Part shown: positions 41,662 to 51,082 of the stretch, piece after piece | How positions within the stretch are numbered: position 1 is the first letter of the stretch | Layout: every line of letters starts with the position of its first letter | Assembly (NCBI RefSeq): GCF_000422965.1 | Contig: NZ_AUHB01000013.1 | Location: 115,880-179,879 of the forward strand | Length of the DNA: 64,000 nt | Origin: Pleomorphomonas oryzae DSM 16300 | GTDB lineage: Bacteria > Pseudomonadota > Alphaproteobacteria > Rhizobiales > Pleomorphomonadaceae | Direction: 5' to 3' | Program-made: the position numbers and the translations under genes | The notes under the pieces: generated by a model | Database searches by the model: none | The model's input: only the letters and a program-made list of their open reading frames with translations | What the model was told of the DNA's origin: nothing

Positions 41662-41687
41662 GAAGGCGGTCTGTAGCGACCGCTTCT
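41662..41687 (+). terminator. Possible terminator after the GntR gene
   Basis: GAAGGCGGTC and GACCGCTTC pair (one bulge) around TGTAGC, directly after the GntR stop codon at 41657-41659. The following TTGCGTTC is only weakly T-rich, so efficiency is uncertain. Confidence 0.5.
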
Positions 41688-41840
41688 TGCGTTCTACCGA
41701 GCGGTTTTCATTCGCGCAACGCGGCACATTGGCATCAAGGCTGTCTCTTGCCCCACCCAGTTCAGGACCATCTCCTGCAACTTGGAGAGGGCCTGGACTG
41801 ATGCGATGCCGATGCAGGCGTGTATCGGGAGTCGTCCCGA

Positions 41841-42443
41841 TCACCTTTTATTGTATGTCTCCAAAAATATCATCACAGACGCATCCCTAGCAACGCCAAC
41901 GACTCTTGAATGATAGTCCTTGACGTCTGGGTCGTAAGCCAAATTATTCTCATGAACTTCATTGATGGGAAGCTGGTTTTCTTTCGTTTTCAACTTATCC
42001 AAGCTCAGACTCAATTCTCCATCATCCCAAAGATAAACGACGGAATGATTCTCCGGGGGAGGTGAGCAAGCCACTCTATCACAGTACGCAATGTGCGGAT
42101 CGTGTACCCAGCAAATGGACATTGGCATTTCCCGGGTCGGGAGCTCTATTTTCCCATCAATGAAGCGGATGAATTCCCGTCCGATACGACAGGATGAGCC
42201 GTGACATGAAACGATACTCGATTTGAATCCAAGACGTTTCTTGAGAGGTCTTTCAATAAAATCGACGGCACGCCGATCAATCGATTCGAATTGTTTCGAT
42301 CCCGAAAGTTTCTCGATGCCTTTACTGATGTTTGCAGTAGGCGGCTGGGTGCAAGTCCAGTCGTCAGCCAACGCAAAGCCTGCGCAAGCAAATGAAAGCA
42401 CCACATAGGCAGCGGCCCGAAGCCCGAAAAGCATATACTTCAT
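41841..42443 (-). CDS. Secreted Cys-rich hypothetical protein, AT-richer than its surroundings
   Basis: A 200-residue exported protein with no family I recognise. The signal peptide covers ~1-26 (LRAAAYVVLSFACAGFALA). The mature part has six Cys that could make disulfides (DWTCTQPP, VSCHGSSCRIG, SICWVHDPHIAYCDRVACSPPP). A C-terminal part is rich in Asp/Asn (NNLAYDPDVKDYHSRVVGVARD). Base composition is clearly more AT-rich than the genes on both sides, which suggests recent acquisition. A hairpin with arms ATCGGGA/TCCCGAT follows the stop. No partner gene is visible, so its role is open. Confidence 0.7.
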   Translation of the reverse strand: MKYMLFGLRAAAYVVLSFACAGFALADDWTCTQPPTANISKGIEKLSGSKQFESIDRRAVDFIERPLKKRLGFKSSIVSCHGSSCRIGREFIRFIDGKIELPTREMPMSICWVHDPHIAYCDRVACSPPPENHSVVYLWDDGELSLSLDKLKTKENQLPINEVHENNLAYDPDVKDYHSRVVGVARDASVMIFLETYNKR

Positions 42444-42562
42444 TCCGCTCCTCCGACGCCCAGCCTATGGCCCTTCCCTATACCGGGAGTGGAGCATTTC
42501 TACCAGAAGTCAGCAAGACTGGGGGCTCCCCCGACCTTGTCGAAGCCACGGTCCGCGCAAAA

Positions 42563-43822
42563 TCACCCAGCCCTTCGCACTCTGCGCCTCGCCCCTTCCG
42601 GTCGATCGGCGACCGGGCGGGTCATGCTGGCGACGATGCGGTTGAGGAGGTCGGCGGCGCCGGGTGGGGAGAAGACGTTGTCGACCACCAGTTGGCCGGT
42701 GCCCAAGAGGGCGATGTCGGCCTGCGGCGGGGCGAGGACGATGTTGAGTTCGCGCGTCGCTAGCGGCAGGCAGCGCTGATAGACCAGCTCGCGGATACCG
42801 GACAGCAGGAAGTCGCCGCCGCGCGCCAGCGTGCCGCCCACCACGATCAGGCCGGGATTGAGGATGCTGACGACGTCGGCCGTCACCTCGCCGATGACGC
42901 GGCCGGCCTTGCGCAGCAGCATGATCGCCTCGGGCACCTGCTCGTCGACGAGGGCGATGACGTCGCGGGCATTCTCCGCCTTGAAGCCGAGCGCGCGCAG
43001 GTCGCGGGCAATGGCCCAGCCGGCGGCGCGGGCCTCGACGCAGCCGAGCTTGCCGCAGCGGCAGAGCGGCGGATCGTCGGAATCGAACTGGATGTGGCCG
43101 ATATCGCCGGAGGCGCCATGGGCGCCGCGAAAGATCTTGCCGTCGGCGATGAAGCCGGCGCCGATGCCGGTGCCCACCTTGATGTACAGGATGTCGTCGG
43201 CGAGCTGGAAATGCCGGCGATACTCGTAGAGGGTCATCAGGTTGACGTCGTTGTCGACATAGACGGGCGCATCGAAATGGGCGGCCATCGGTCCGATGAT
43301 GTCGACGTCGTCCCAGCCGCGCATGACCGACGGGCCGACGACACGGCCGCGCTTGTAATCCACCGGCGCCGGCAGGCTGAGGCCGATGCCGAGCAGGATG
43401 CCGTTGTCGCCCGTCTCAGCCTGCAACTGACGAAACCCGTCGGCAATCCGGTTCAGCGTCGCCGTCGGCCCCTCCGCCACCTCGTAACGCAGCGTGCTCT
43501 GGGCAATCATCATGAGGTCCGGCGACATCAGCGCCAGATGCAGGTGGGATTCGCCGATATTGGCGACCAGCACATGGCCGACCTGGCGATTGACGGTGAG
43601 CACGCGGGTGGGCCGTCCGCCGCTCGGCAGCGTCTCAGCCGCCTCGCCGATCAGGTCGGCGGCGATCAGCGCGTTGAGCCGTTGCGTCACCGTCACCCGC
43701 GACAGGCCCGACCTCTCGAGCAGCGCCGAGCGCGAGACAGCCGTACCGGTGGCAATCAGAGAAAAAATGTCGCTGGCATTGGTCAGCGCCGCGGTATCGC
43801 CAACGCCGTCTCTGATGGGCAT
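42563..43822 (-). CDS. ROK-family transcriptional regulator (NagC/XylR type)
   Basis: A 419-residue sugar-responsive regulator. The N-terminal winged HTH (~15-80) has SRSALLERSGLSRVTVTQRLNALIAADLI. The ROK fold (~85-390) shows VLVANIGESHLHLALMSPD, LGIGLSLPAPVDYKRG, VYVDNDVNLMTLYEYRR, YIKVGTGIGAGFIADGKIFRGAHGASGDIGHI and the zinc-binding CRCGKLGCVEA. The substrate loop is kept, so it should bind a sugar or sugar phosphate. It is divergent from the ribulokinase-like gene, and a GTATA-N4-TATAC motif lies between them and again before the binding-protein gene. Confidence 0.9.
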   Translation of the reverse strand: MPIRDGVGDTAALTNASDIFSLIATGTAVSRSALLERSGLSRVTVTQRLNALIAADLIGEAAETLPSGGRPTRVLTVNRQVGHVLVANIGESHLHLALMSPDLMMIAQSTLRYEVAEGPTATLNRIADGFRQLQAETGDNGILLGIGLSLPAPVDYKRGRVVGPSVMRGWDDVDIIGPMAAHFDAPVYVDNDVNLMTLYEYRRHFQLADDILYIKVGTGIGAGFIADGKIFRGAHGASGDIGHIQFDSDDPPLCRCGKLGCVEARAAGWAIARDLRALGFKAENARDVIALVDEQVPEAIMLLRKAGRVIGEVTADVVSILNPGLIVVGGTLARGGDFLLSGIRELVYQRCLPLATRELNIVLAPPQADIALLGTGQLVVDNVFSPPGAADLLNRIVASMTRPVADRPEGARRRVRRAG

Positions 43823-43902
43823 CCGATTGTCTCCTACTCAACCAGATGTAGCCAATAAACGTCCTCAGTGAAAGCGCCAAGGGCCTCGTTGCTGTTACTT
43901 AT

Positions 43903-43916
43903 GTATAGAAATATAC
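43903..43916. promoter_or_regulatory. Candidate ROK-regulator operator, site 1
   Basis: GTATAGAAATATAC is a perfect 5-bp inverted repeat with a four-base centre, placed in the AT-rich divergent gap between the ROK regulator and the kinase gene. A near copy lies at 45642-45655. Both are followed by AAA. Confidence 0.55.
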
Positions 43917-44033
43917 AAAATGATATTGACTTTTGATCACATCAGGCCTGACTAGAAGACCGCGGCCGGCAGGCGCCCTGCCGCCGAAGGCTTCATGGCG
44001 CGAAGAACGCCAGTGTCGGTTGGGAGCGGCGAC

Positions 44034-45647
44034 ATGGACGGGCGTTATCTCATCGGCCTCGATTTCGGAACGCTGTCGGTGCGCGGCGTGCTGATCGACG
44101 CCGGTTCGGGCGTCGCCGTCGATCATCACGCCTCGCCCTACCGCCATGGTGTGATGAGCGGATCGCTGCCTCAGGGAACGCCGCTGCCCCCGGGCTTCGC
44201 GCTGCAGGATCCCGGCGACTATCTCACCGCCGCCGAGGAAGTGCTGGCCCGCCTCGGGCGAGACCGCCACATCTTGGCGATCGGCCTCGACTTCACCGCC
44301 TCCTCGCCCCTGCCGACCACGACCGACGGCACGCCCCTGTCGGCGCTTATGCCGGGCGAGCCGCACGCCTACGTCAAACTCTGGAAGCACAGCGCCCAGC
44401 GCTATGCCGACGCGATCAACGCGGCCGGCGGCGCGTTTCTCGACGATTTCGGCGGCCGCCTCTCCGGCGAATGGCTGCTGGCCAAGGCGGCGGAGATCGC
44501 GGCCGAAGCGCCTGATGTCTGGGCGGCGGCCGACCGCTTCATGGAAGCCGGCGACTGGATGGTGCTGCGGCTCACCGGCCGCGAGGCCCGCAATCTCGGC
44601 TTTGCCGCCTACAAGGCGCAGTATTCCGCCGCCGCCGGCTATCCCCCGGGCATCGTGCCCGGCCTTGAAGCCCGCCTTGCCCGGCCGTTGCCGGCGGGCA
44701 GTCCGGCCGGCGAGCTGACCGACGACTGGCGCCGCCGCACCGGTATCCTCGGGCCGGCCACCGTGGCGGTAGCGATCATCGACTCGCATGCCGTGCTGCC
44801 GGCCGTCGGCGCCGTCGAGGGCGGCACCATGGTCGGCGCGCTCGGCACCTCGGCCGGCTATCTGTTTCTGGCCGAACGCCGCGTTCCCCTGCCGGTCGGC
44901 CTCGAAGGCGTCGCCCATGGCGGCTCCCTGCCGAACCTCTGGCTCTACGAAGCGGGACAGGCTGCGTTCGGCGACCTGCTGGCCTGGTTCGTCCGCACCT
45001 TTCCGCGCGGCCCCGATCTCTCGGCGAGCTTTGCCGCCTACAACGCCGAGGCGGCAACGCTGGCGCCCGGCGACAACCACCTCGTCGGCCTCGACTGGTG
45101 GAACGGCAACCGCGTTCCCCACGCGGATTCGCGGCTATCAGGCCTCTTGATGGGCTTCGGCCTCGACACCACGGCGGCCGGCATCTACCGGGCGCTGATG
45201 GAGGCGCTCTGCTACGGCACGCGCCGGGTGCTCGAATTGGCCAATGCCGGCGGCCTCGACACGCGGCGGCTGGTGATGACCTCCGGCCTCGCCGAGACCA
45301 ACCCGCTGCTGGTGGCGATCATGGCCGATGTCCTCGGCCGGGAGATCGAGCTGCCGACCATCGCCCACGCCACGGCAAGCGGGGCGGCCATCCACGGCGC
45401 CGTCGCGGCCGGCGTCGTCGCCGATTTCAAGGAAGGCGCCGCCCGTTTCGGCGCCCGGTCCCGGCGCATGTTCACCCCCGACTCGCAGCGATCGGCGCGC
45501 TACGAGCTGCTGTTTTCCGCCTATTGCCAGATGGCCGATCTGGCGCCGGTGCGCGCGGCGATGCGCCGGATCGGTCCGCAGGGCGGCGCTGCGCCCGACA
45601 TCCGCGTGACAGCCGCCACAGCCAAACCAAAGCCTACTTTTGGATAA
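44034..45647 (+). CDS. araB: FGGY-family carbohydrate kinase, ribulokinase-like
   Basis: A 537-residue sugar kinase that should phosphorylate L-ribulose or a similar ketopentose. The FGGY fold shows IGLDFGTLSVRGVLIDAGSG at the N-terminus, YVKLWKHSAQRYADAIN (the ribulokinase LWK motif), MVGALGTSAGYLFLAERR, LDWWNGNRVPHADSRLSG, LMEALCYGTRRVLE and VMTSGLAETNPLLVAIMADVLGREI near the C-terminus. The ATG at 44034 has GGGAGCGG upstream. It is divergent from the ROK regulator and 125 bases upstream of a sugar importer. AraA and AraD are not in the window, so the exact ketose is uncertain. Confidence 0.85.
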   Translation: MDGRYLIGLDFGTLSVRGVLIDAGSGVAVDHHASPYRHGVMSGSLPQGTPLPPGFALQDPGDYLTAAEEVLARLGRDRHILAIGLDFTASSPLPTTTDGTPLSALMPGEPHAYVKLWKHSAQRYADAINAAGGAFLDDFGGRLSGEWLLAKAAEIAAEAPDVWAAADRFMEAGDWMVLRLTGREARNLGFAAYKAQYSAAAGYPPGIVPGLEARLARPLPAGSPAGELTDDWRRRTGILGPATVAVAIIDSHAVLPAVGAVEGGTMVGALGTSAGYLFLAERRVPLPVGLEGVAHGGSLPNLWLYEAGQAAFGDLLAWFVRTFPRGPDLSASFAAYNAEAATLAPGDNHLVGLDWWNGNRVPHADSRLSGLLMGFGLDTTAAGIYRALMEALCYGTRRVLELANAGGLDTRRLVMTSGLAETNPLLVAIMADVLGREIELPTIAHATASGAAIHGAVAAGVVADFKEGAARFGARSRRMFTPDSQRSARYELLFSAYCQMADLAPVRAAMRRIGPQGGAAPDIRVTAATAKPKPTFG

Positions 45648-45655
45648 AAATATAC
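45642..45655. promoter_or_regulatory. Candidate ROK-regulator operator, site 2
   Basis: GGATAAAAATATAC resembles site 1 (GTATAGAAATATAC) at 12 of 14 positions. It overlaps the kinase stop codon, ~118 bases before the substrate-binding protein ATG. A shared motif at two promoters points to one regulon. Confidence 0.5.
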
Positions 45656-45772
45656 AAATATAAATCGTTTATGTTTGACTCCATCCTTAATAGGTGTCAA
45701 ATCGAGGTGGCCTCGGAGGATGGCCATGGAGCCGACGAGGAACCGGCTCCAGACAAAACCCGGGAGGAAAAC

Positions 45773-46795
45773 ATGCAGACTTCTCATCACGACAGGTCTC
45801 GTTACGCGTTGTCGCAGCTCACGGCGGGTTGCGCGGTGTTCGCCATCGCCTTCGGTCTGGCCGGCGCGATTGGCGTCTCCTATGCGCAGGCAGACGACGT
45901 CATCGTCGGCCTGGTGACCAAGACCGAGGTCAACCCCTTCTTCGTCAAGATGCGTCAGGCGGCCGAAGCCGAAGCCAAGACCAAGGGCCTGAAGCTGATC
46001 GCCCGCGCCGGCAAGTTCGACGGCGACAACGAGGGCCAGGTGGCCGCCATCGAGGACCTGATCTCGGCCGGCGCCAAGGGCATTCTGGTCACGCCCAACA
46101 ACTCCTCGGGCATGCTCGGGGTCATCAAGAAGGCGCGTGACGCCGGCGTGCTGGTGATCGCTCTCGACACGGCCACCGACCCGGCTGATGCGGTCGATGC
46201 CACCTTCGCCACCGACAACTTCCAGGCCGGCGTCCAGCAGGGCGCCTATGCCAAGGCCGCGCTCGGCGACAAGAAGCCGGTGATCGCCATGCTCGACGGC
46301 ACGCCCGGCGGCACGGTCGACACCTTCCGCCACAACGGCTTCCTGAAGGGCTTCGGCATTGCCGAGGGCGACCCGGCCATCGCCGGCGCCGCCATCACCA
46401 ACGGCGCCCAGGACAAGGGCCAGGTGGGCATGGAGAACCTTCTGTCCAAGAACGGCGACATCAACGTCGTCTACACCATCAACGAACCGGCGGCGGCCGG
46501 CGGCTATCAGGCGCTGAAGTCGTTCGGCAAGGAAAAGGACGTGGTCCTGACCTCGATCGACGGCGGCTGCGCCGGCGTGCGCAACGTCAAGGCCGGCATC
46601 ATCGCGGCGACGGTGATGCAGTTCCCCTACAAGATGGCCTCGATGGGCGTCGACGCGGTGGCCGACTATGCGGCGTCCGGCAAGAAGCCCACAGGCTTCG
46701 TCAACACCGGCTCCTACCTGATCACCGACAAGCCGATGCCGGGGCTCGACTCCAAGGACAGCGCGTGGGGCCTCCAGAACTGCTGGGGCGACTGA
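45773..46795 (+). CDS. Ribose-type sugar ABC transporter substrate-binding protein
   Basis: A 340-residue periplasmic binding protein. The signal peptide spans ~1-39 (GCAVFAIAFGLAGAIGVSYAQA). The two-lobed sugar-binding fold shows IVGLVTKTEVNPFFVKMRQAAEAEA, VAAIEDLISAGAKGILVTPNNSSGM, KKPVIAMLDGTPGGTVDTFRHNGF and NVVYTINEPAAAGGYQALKSFG. GGGAGGAAA lies close before the ATG at 45773; the long frame upstream is not real because it overlaps the kinase gene. It begins the importer operon SBP-permease-ATPase. The ligand is likely a pentose or ketose, given the kinase. Confidence 0.92.
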   Translation: MQTSHHDRSRYALSQLTAGCAVFAIAFGLAGAIGVSYAQADDVIVGLVTKTEVNPFFVKMRQAAEAEAKTKGLKLIARAGKFDGDNEGQVAAIEDLISAGAKGILVTPNNSSGMLGVIKKARDAGVLVIALDTATDPADAVDATFATDNFQAGVQQGAYAKAALGDKKPVIAMLDGTPGGTVDTFRHNGFLKGFGIAEGDPAIAGAAITNGAQDKGQVGMENLLSKNGDINVVYTINEPAAAGGYQALKSFGKEKDVVLTSIDGGCAGVRNVKAGIIAATVMQFPYKMASMGVDAVADYAASGKKPTGFVNTGSYLITDKPMPGLDSKDSAWGLQNCWGD

Positions 46796-46872
46796 TCCCT
46801 TCGTTGAGGGACGGTATTTGGCGTCATCATCGGTTGACTTCCCCCTGACCGGCCGATGAGCGCCCTCCCGGG

Positions 46873-46898
46873 CCGGCGGACCGCCACGCGTCCGCCGG
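46873..46898 (+). terminator. Stem-loop between binding-protein and permease genes
   Basis: Perfect 9-bp arms CCGGCGGAC and GTCCGCCGG enclose an eight-base loop. No T run follows, so it probably protects the binding-protein mRNA and lowers downstream expression, as in other importers. Confidence 0.6.
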
Positions 46899-46932
46899 TT
46901 CGCCTTCAAATCCTGTCAGTTGCGAGGTCCCC

Positions 46933-47918
46933 ATGAGCAGCGCAACCCCGTCTGCCCCCGAGGCCAGCGCCGGGCTGTTTTCGCGAACCAAGGCCATTCC
47001 CGCCGTCGGGCCCATTCTGGTCCTCTTGGCCTTCTGCCTGGTGTTCGCCATCACCAATCCGCGCTTTCTCGCCCCCCACAACCAGTCGATCATCCTGCAG
47101 CAGACCATCGTGGTGGGCACGCTGGCCATCGGCCAGACGCTGGTGATCCTCACCGCCGGCATCGATCTGGCGGTGGGCGCCATCTGCGTGCTCGGCACCA
47201 TCGTCGCCGGCAAGCTGGTGCTCCTCGGCTATGATCCCGTGCTGTCGATGCTGTTCGCGGTGTCCCTGTGCACGCTGTCGGGCTTCGTCGCCGGAGCGCT
47301 GGTCAGCCGGCTCGATCTGCCACCCTTCATCGTCACCTTGGGCACCCTCGGCATCCTGACGGCCGCCTTGCGCCTCATCTCCAAGGGCGGCGCCTTCCCG
47401 GTGCAGGACGATTTCCTCGGCCTGACCGGCAACACCTTCCGCGTCGGCAGCTTCGTGCTCACCTATGGCGTCATCGCCATGCTGCTGCTCTACGCCATCG
47501 TCTGGTATCTGCTCAACGAAACGCGCTGGGGCCGCCACCTCTACGCCATCGGCAACAATCCGGAAGCGGCGCGCCTCGTCGGCATTCCCGTCCGCCTGCA
47601 CCTGTTGCAGGTCTACGCGCTGGCCGGCCTGATCTACGGCATCACCGCCTGGCTCGCCCTCGGCCGCATCCCCAACGCCGACCCCAACGCGCTTCAGACG
47701 GCCAACCTCGATTCCATCACCGCCGTGGTGATCGGCGGCACCAGCCTGTTCGGCGGTCGTGGCGGCCTGGTCGGCACGCTGATCGGCGCGTTGATCGTCG
47801 GCGTCCTCCGCAACGGCCTGACGCTCGCCGGCATCGATCCGCTCTGGCAGGACCTCGTCACCGGCATCCTGGTGATCGTCGCCGTCGCCTTCGACCAGCT
47901 TTCCCGCAGGAGGCGCTG

Positions 47919-47919
<1 letters not shown>
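46933..47919 (+). CDS. Ribose-type sugar ABC transporter permease
   Basis: A 328-residue inner-membrane permease of the RbsC family with about ten helices. Family stretches are VVGTLAIGQTLVILTAGIDLAVGAICVLG, RWGRHLYAIGNNPEAARLVGIPV and ITAVVIGGTSLFGGRGGLVGTLIGALIVGVLRNGLTL. GAGG precedes the ATG. The stop codon overlaps the ATG of the ATPase gene (TGATG), so the two are translated together. Confidence 0.92.
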
Positions 47920-48719
<800 letters not shown>

Positions 48720-48723
48720 AGGA

Positions 48724-49551
48724 TCAGCCTGCGCCGGCTTCGCCGTCGTCAGGCACCACGATGAGCAGCGTGCCCGCCGCTTCGAGCGCCGCCTGAATGT
48801 CGGGCGGGGGCGGCGCGTCGGTGACCAGCGCGAACACGCGTTCGAGCGAGGCGACCTTGGCGAAGGCGTGGCGCCCGAACTTGCGGCTGTCGGCCAGAAT
48901 GATCGTCCGCCGTGCCGCCTCGATCATCGCGGCCATCATGGTGGCCTCGGAGAGGTGGCTGGTCCAGAAGCCGGTGGCGTCGACCCCGCCCACGCCGATG
49001 ACGGCGGTATCGGCGGTGATGGCGCCGGTGCCGACGAAGCCAATGGGCCCCACCGTCACCTGGGCGCCGCTGCGGATTTCGCCGCCGAGCAGATAGAGAT
49101 TGAGGATGGCCGCCGGCGGTACGGCGGACGGCAGCCCAAGATTGTTGGTGACGATCGTGAGGCGCCGCCGCATGTCCAGCGCTGCGGCGAAGGCGATGGT
49201 AGTGGTGCCGCCGTTGACCAGCAGCGTCTCGCCATCGCCGACCAGTTCCGCCGCGGCCCGGCCGATGCGTGTTTTTGCCGCATGATGCGACTTCATGCGG
49301 AGATCGAACGGCGTATCCGCCGTCGCCATGCCCGAGGCCGGGAGCGCACCGCCATGAATTCGGCTGACCAGACCCTGTTCGGCGAGAATATCGAGATCGC
49401 GGCGGATGGTATCCAGCGACACGTCGAAGCGCGCACTCATGTCCGTCACGGTAATCTGCCCCAATTGCTGGGCAAGTCGCAGGATGTCGGCCCGCCGCCG
49501 CGCCGGCAGCGTGGCGTCCGAACCGGTCTTGTCAACATCCTCTGTAGTCAT
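48724..49551 (-). CDS. DeoR-family transcriptional regulator
   Basis: A 275-residue regulator. The N-terminal HTH (~20-75) contains ITVTDMSARFDVSLDTIRRDLDILAEQGLVSRIHGGAL in segments such as VSLDTIRRDLDIL. The C-terminal DeoRC sensor domain (~95-250) shows ELVGDGETLLVNGGTTT and ADTAVIGVGGVDATGFWTSHLSEATMMAAMIEAARRTIILADSRKFG, which binds a phosphorylated sugar. It is divergent from the MalE-type gene. The perfect TTTTGCGTC/GACGCAAAA inverted repeat at 49610-49642 lies between them. It most likely represses the importer-kinase-aldolase operon. Confidence 0.92.
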   Translation of the reverse strand: MTTEDVDKTGSDATLPARRRADILRLAQQLGQITVTDMSARFDVSLDTIRRDLDILAEQGLVSRIHGGALPASGMATADTPFDLRMKSHHAAKTRIGRAAAELVGDGETLLVNGGTTTIAFAAALDMRRRLTIVTNNLGLPSAVPPAAILNLYLLGGEIRSGAQVTVGPIGFVGTGAITADTAVIGVGGVDATGFWTSHLSEATMMAAMIEAARRTIILADSRKFGRHAFAKVASLERVFALVTDAPPPPDIQAALEAAGTLLIVVPDDGEAGAG

Positions 49552-49609
49552 CGTCGTCTGGCCTGCCGTTGCAATCGCTTGAGCGTCGCGCCGACCCTAT
49601 CATACCGGG

Positions 49610-49642
49610 TTTTGCGTCACAAAGTGGTATAAAGACGCAAAA
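49610..49642. promoter_or_regulatory. Candidate DeoR operator
   Basis: TTTTGCGTC and GACGCAAAA form a perfect 9-bp inverted repeat 15 bases apart in the divergent gap. It is 59 bases from the deoR ATG and ~29 bases upstream of the -35 of the forward promoter. Confidence 0.65.
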
Positions 49643-49670
49643 TAGCGCACAAACTAATGCTGCTTTATGC

Positions 49671-49699
49671 TTGACAGTTCGACTTTATGCGGCTTTTAT
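49671..49699 (+). promoter_or_regulatory. Promoter of the MalE-kinase-aldolase operon
   Basis: TTGACA (49671-49676), 17 bases, TTTTAT (49694-49699), giving a start ~60 bases before the first ATG. The TTTATGC/TTTATGCGGC repeats around it could be further half-sites for the DeoR protein. Confidence 0.5.
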
Positions 49700-49765
49700 C
49701 AGCCCGCTCATGAGAGAAGTTTCGCCAATTGGACGAAACCCGCGAGTGCAAGGGAGTGAGAACGC

Positions 49766-51082
49766 ATGACTGACCATGACGATCATGTCGGCAAGCCCGC
49801 GTCTGTCGGGCGCCGCCAATTTCTGAAAGTGGCTGGCATCACCACCGGCGGCGTGTTGGCCGCCCCAGCCATCCTGAAGCTGACCTCGGTGGCCTCGGCC
49901 GCCGACCGTACCAACATCACGTTTGCCAGCGCCAAGTTCTTCGGCAAGCGGACCGTCGCCGAGATGGTGGACGTCTTCAACCAGTCCCAGAGCCGCATTC
50001 TCGTTCGCTATGACGAGCTGCCGCCGCCCAGCTCTTCCACCGAAGTCCACCAGGGCCTGGTGCAACGCCTCGCCAAGAAGGACGGCTCGCCCGACGTCTT
50101 CACCCAGGATGTCGTGTGGATCGCCGAGTTTGCCGGCGCCGGCTGGGCTCTGCCGCTCGACGAGTATGTCACCGCCAATGAGGCCGCCGCCTATTTCCCC
50201 GGCGTGCTGGCCGCCTGCAAGTGGCAGGGCAAGCTGACCGCCCTGCCCTGGTATGTCGATAGCGGCATGCTCTATTACCGCAAGGATCTCGTCTCCAAGG
50301 CACCGGAGACCTGGGAGGAACTGGTCGCCGCCGCCACCGATATCATGAAGGCCGGCAAGGCGAAGATCGGCTTCTCCTGGCAGGCCAAGCAGGCCGAGGT
50401 GCTGATCTGCGACCTGGTGGAATTCGTCACCTCCAACGGCGGCAGCATCCTCGGCGACGACGGCAAGACCGTGCACATCGCCGACGACGCGGCGGTGGAA
50501 GCCGTGCAGTTCATGTACGACACCATCGAGAAGTACAAGATCAGCCCGCCGGACGTCCGCAGCTGGGACGAGGAGCCGTCGCGCACGCCATTCACCGGCG
50601 GCGACGTCGCCTTCCTGCGCAACTGGTCCTACGTCTATCCGATCTGTCAGGACGCCAAGGCCTCCTCGGTGGTCGACAAGGTCGGCGTCGTGCCGCTGCC
50701 GCATTTCGCCAAGGGCAAGAGCGCGGCCTGCCTCGGCGGCTATCAGTATGGCGTCAACGCCTCGACCAAGAACCGGGACGCCTCGGTCGAATTCCTGAAG
50801 TGGCTGTCGAGCCCGGAGACGCAGCTGCTGTTCGCCACCGAGCTCGGTCTCGCGCCAAGCCGGCCGGCCGTGTTCGACAGTGCCGAACTCGGCAAGGCGC
50901 AGCCGTTCATGCAGACGCTGAAGCCGGTGTTCGTCGGCGCCACGGCGCGCCCGGTGACGCCGAAATACTCCCAGGTGTCGCTGGCGCTGCAGTCGGCCGT
51001 CTCCAAGGCGGTCACCAACGGCAACGTCGCCGACGCGCTCAAGGAAGCCAAGGCCAAGCTTGAGGGCATCGTCGGCGCATGA
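49766..51082 (+). CDS. Sugar ABC transporter substrate-binding protein (MalE/family 1), Tat-exported
   Basis: A 438-residue periplasmic binding protein. A twin-arginine signal (GRRQFLKVAGITTGGVLAAPA) ends near ASAADRTN. The family 1 fold shows VAEMVDVFNQSQSRILVRYDEL, SPDVFTQDVVWIAEFAGAGWALPLDEYV, LPWYVDSGMLYYRKDLV, TPFTGGDVAFLRNWSYVYPI and ACLGGYQYGVNASTKNRDASVEFLKWL. This class takes oligosaccharides or glycosides as well as monosaccharides. It begins the operon of six genes to 56333, each overlapping or close to the next. Confidence 0.92.
   Translation: MTDHDDHVGKPASVGRRQFLKVAGITTGGVLAAPAILKLTSVASAADRTNITFASAKFFGKRTVAEMVDVFNQSQSRILVRYDELPPPSSSTEVHQGLVQRLAKKDGSPDVFTQDVVWIAEFAGAGWALPLDEYVTANEAAAYFPGVLAACKWQGKLTALPWYVDSGMLYYRKDLVSKAPETWEELVAAATDIMKAGKAKIGFSWQAKQAEVLICDLVEFVTSNGGSILGDDGKTVHIADDAAVEAVQFMYDTIEKYKISPPDVRSWDEEPSRTPFTGGDVAFLRNWSYVYPICQDAKASSVVDKVGVVPLPHFAKGKSAACLGGYQYGVNASTKNRDASVEFLKWLSSPETQLLFATELGLAPSRPAVFDSAELGKAQPFMQTLKPVFVGATARPVTPKYSQVSLALQSAVSKAVTNGNVADALKEAKAKLEGIVGA

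Noticed and set aside
45098..45772. Upstream extension of the sugar-binding protein frame
   Set aside because: It overlaps the kinase gene and would bury the signal peptide. The ATG at 45773 has GGGAGGAAA and a clean signal sequence.
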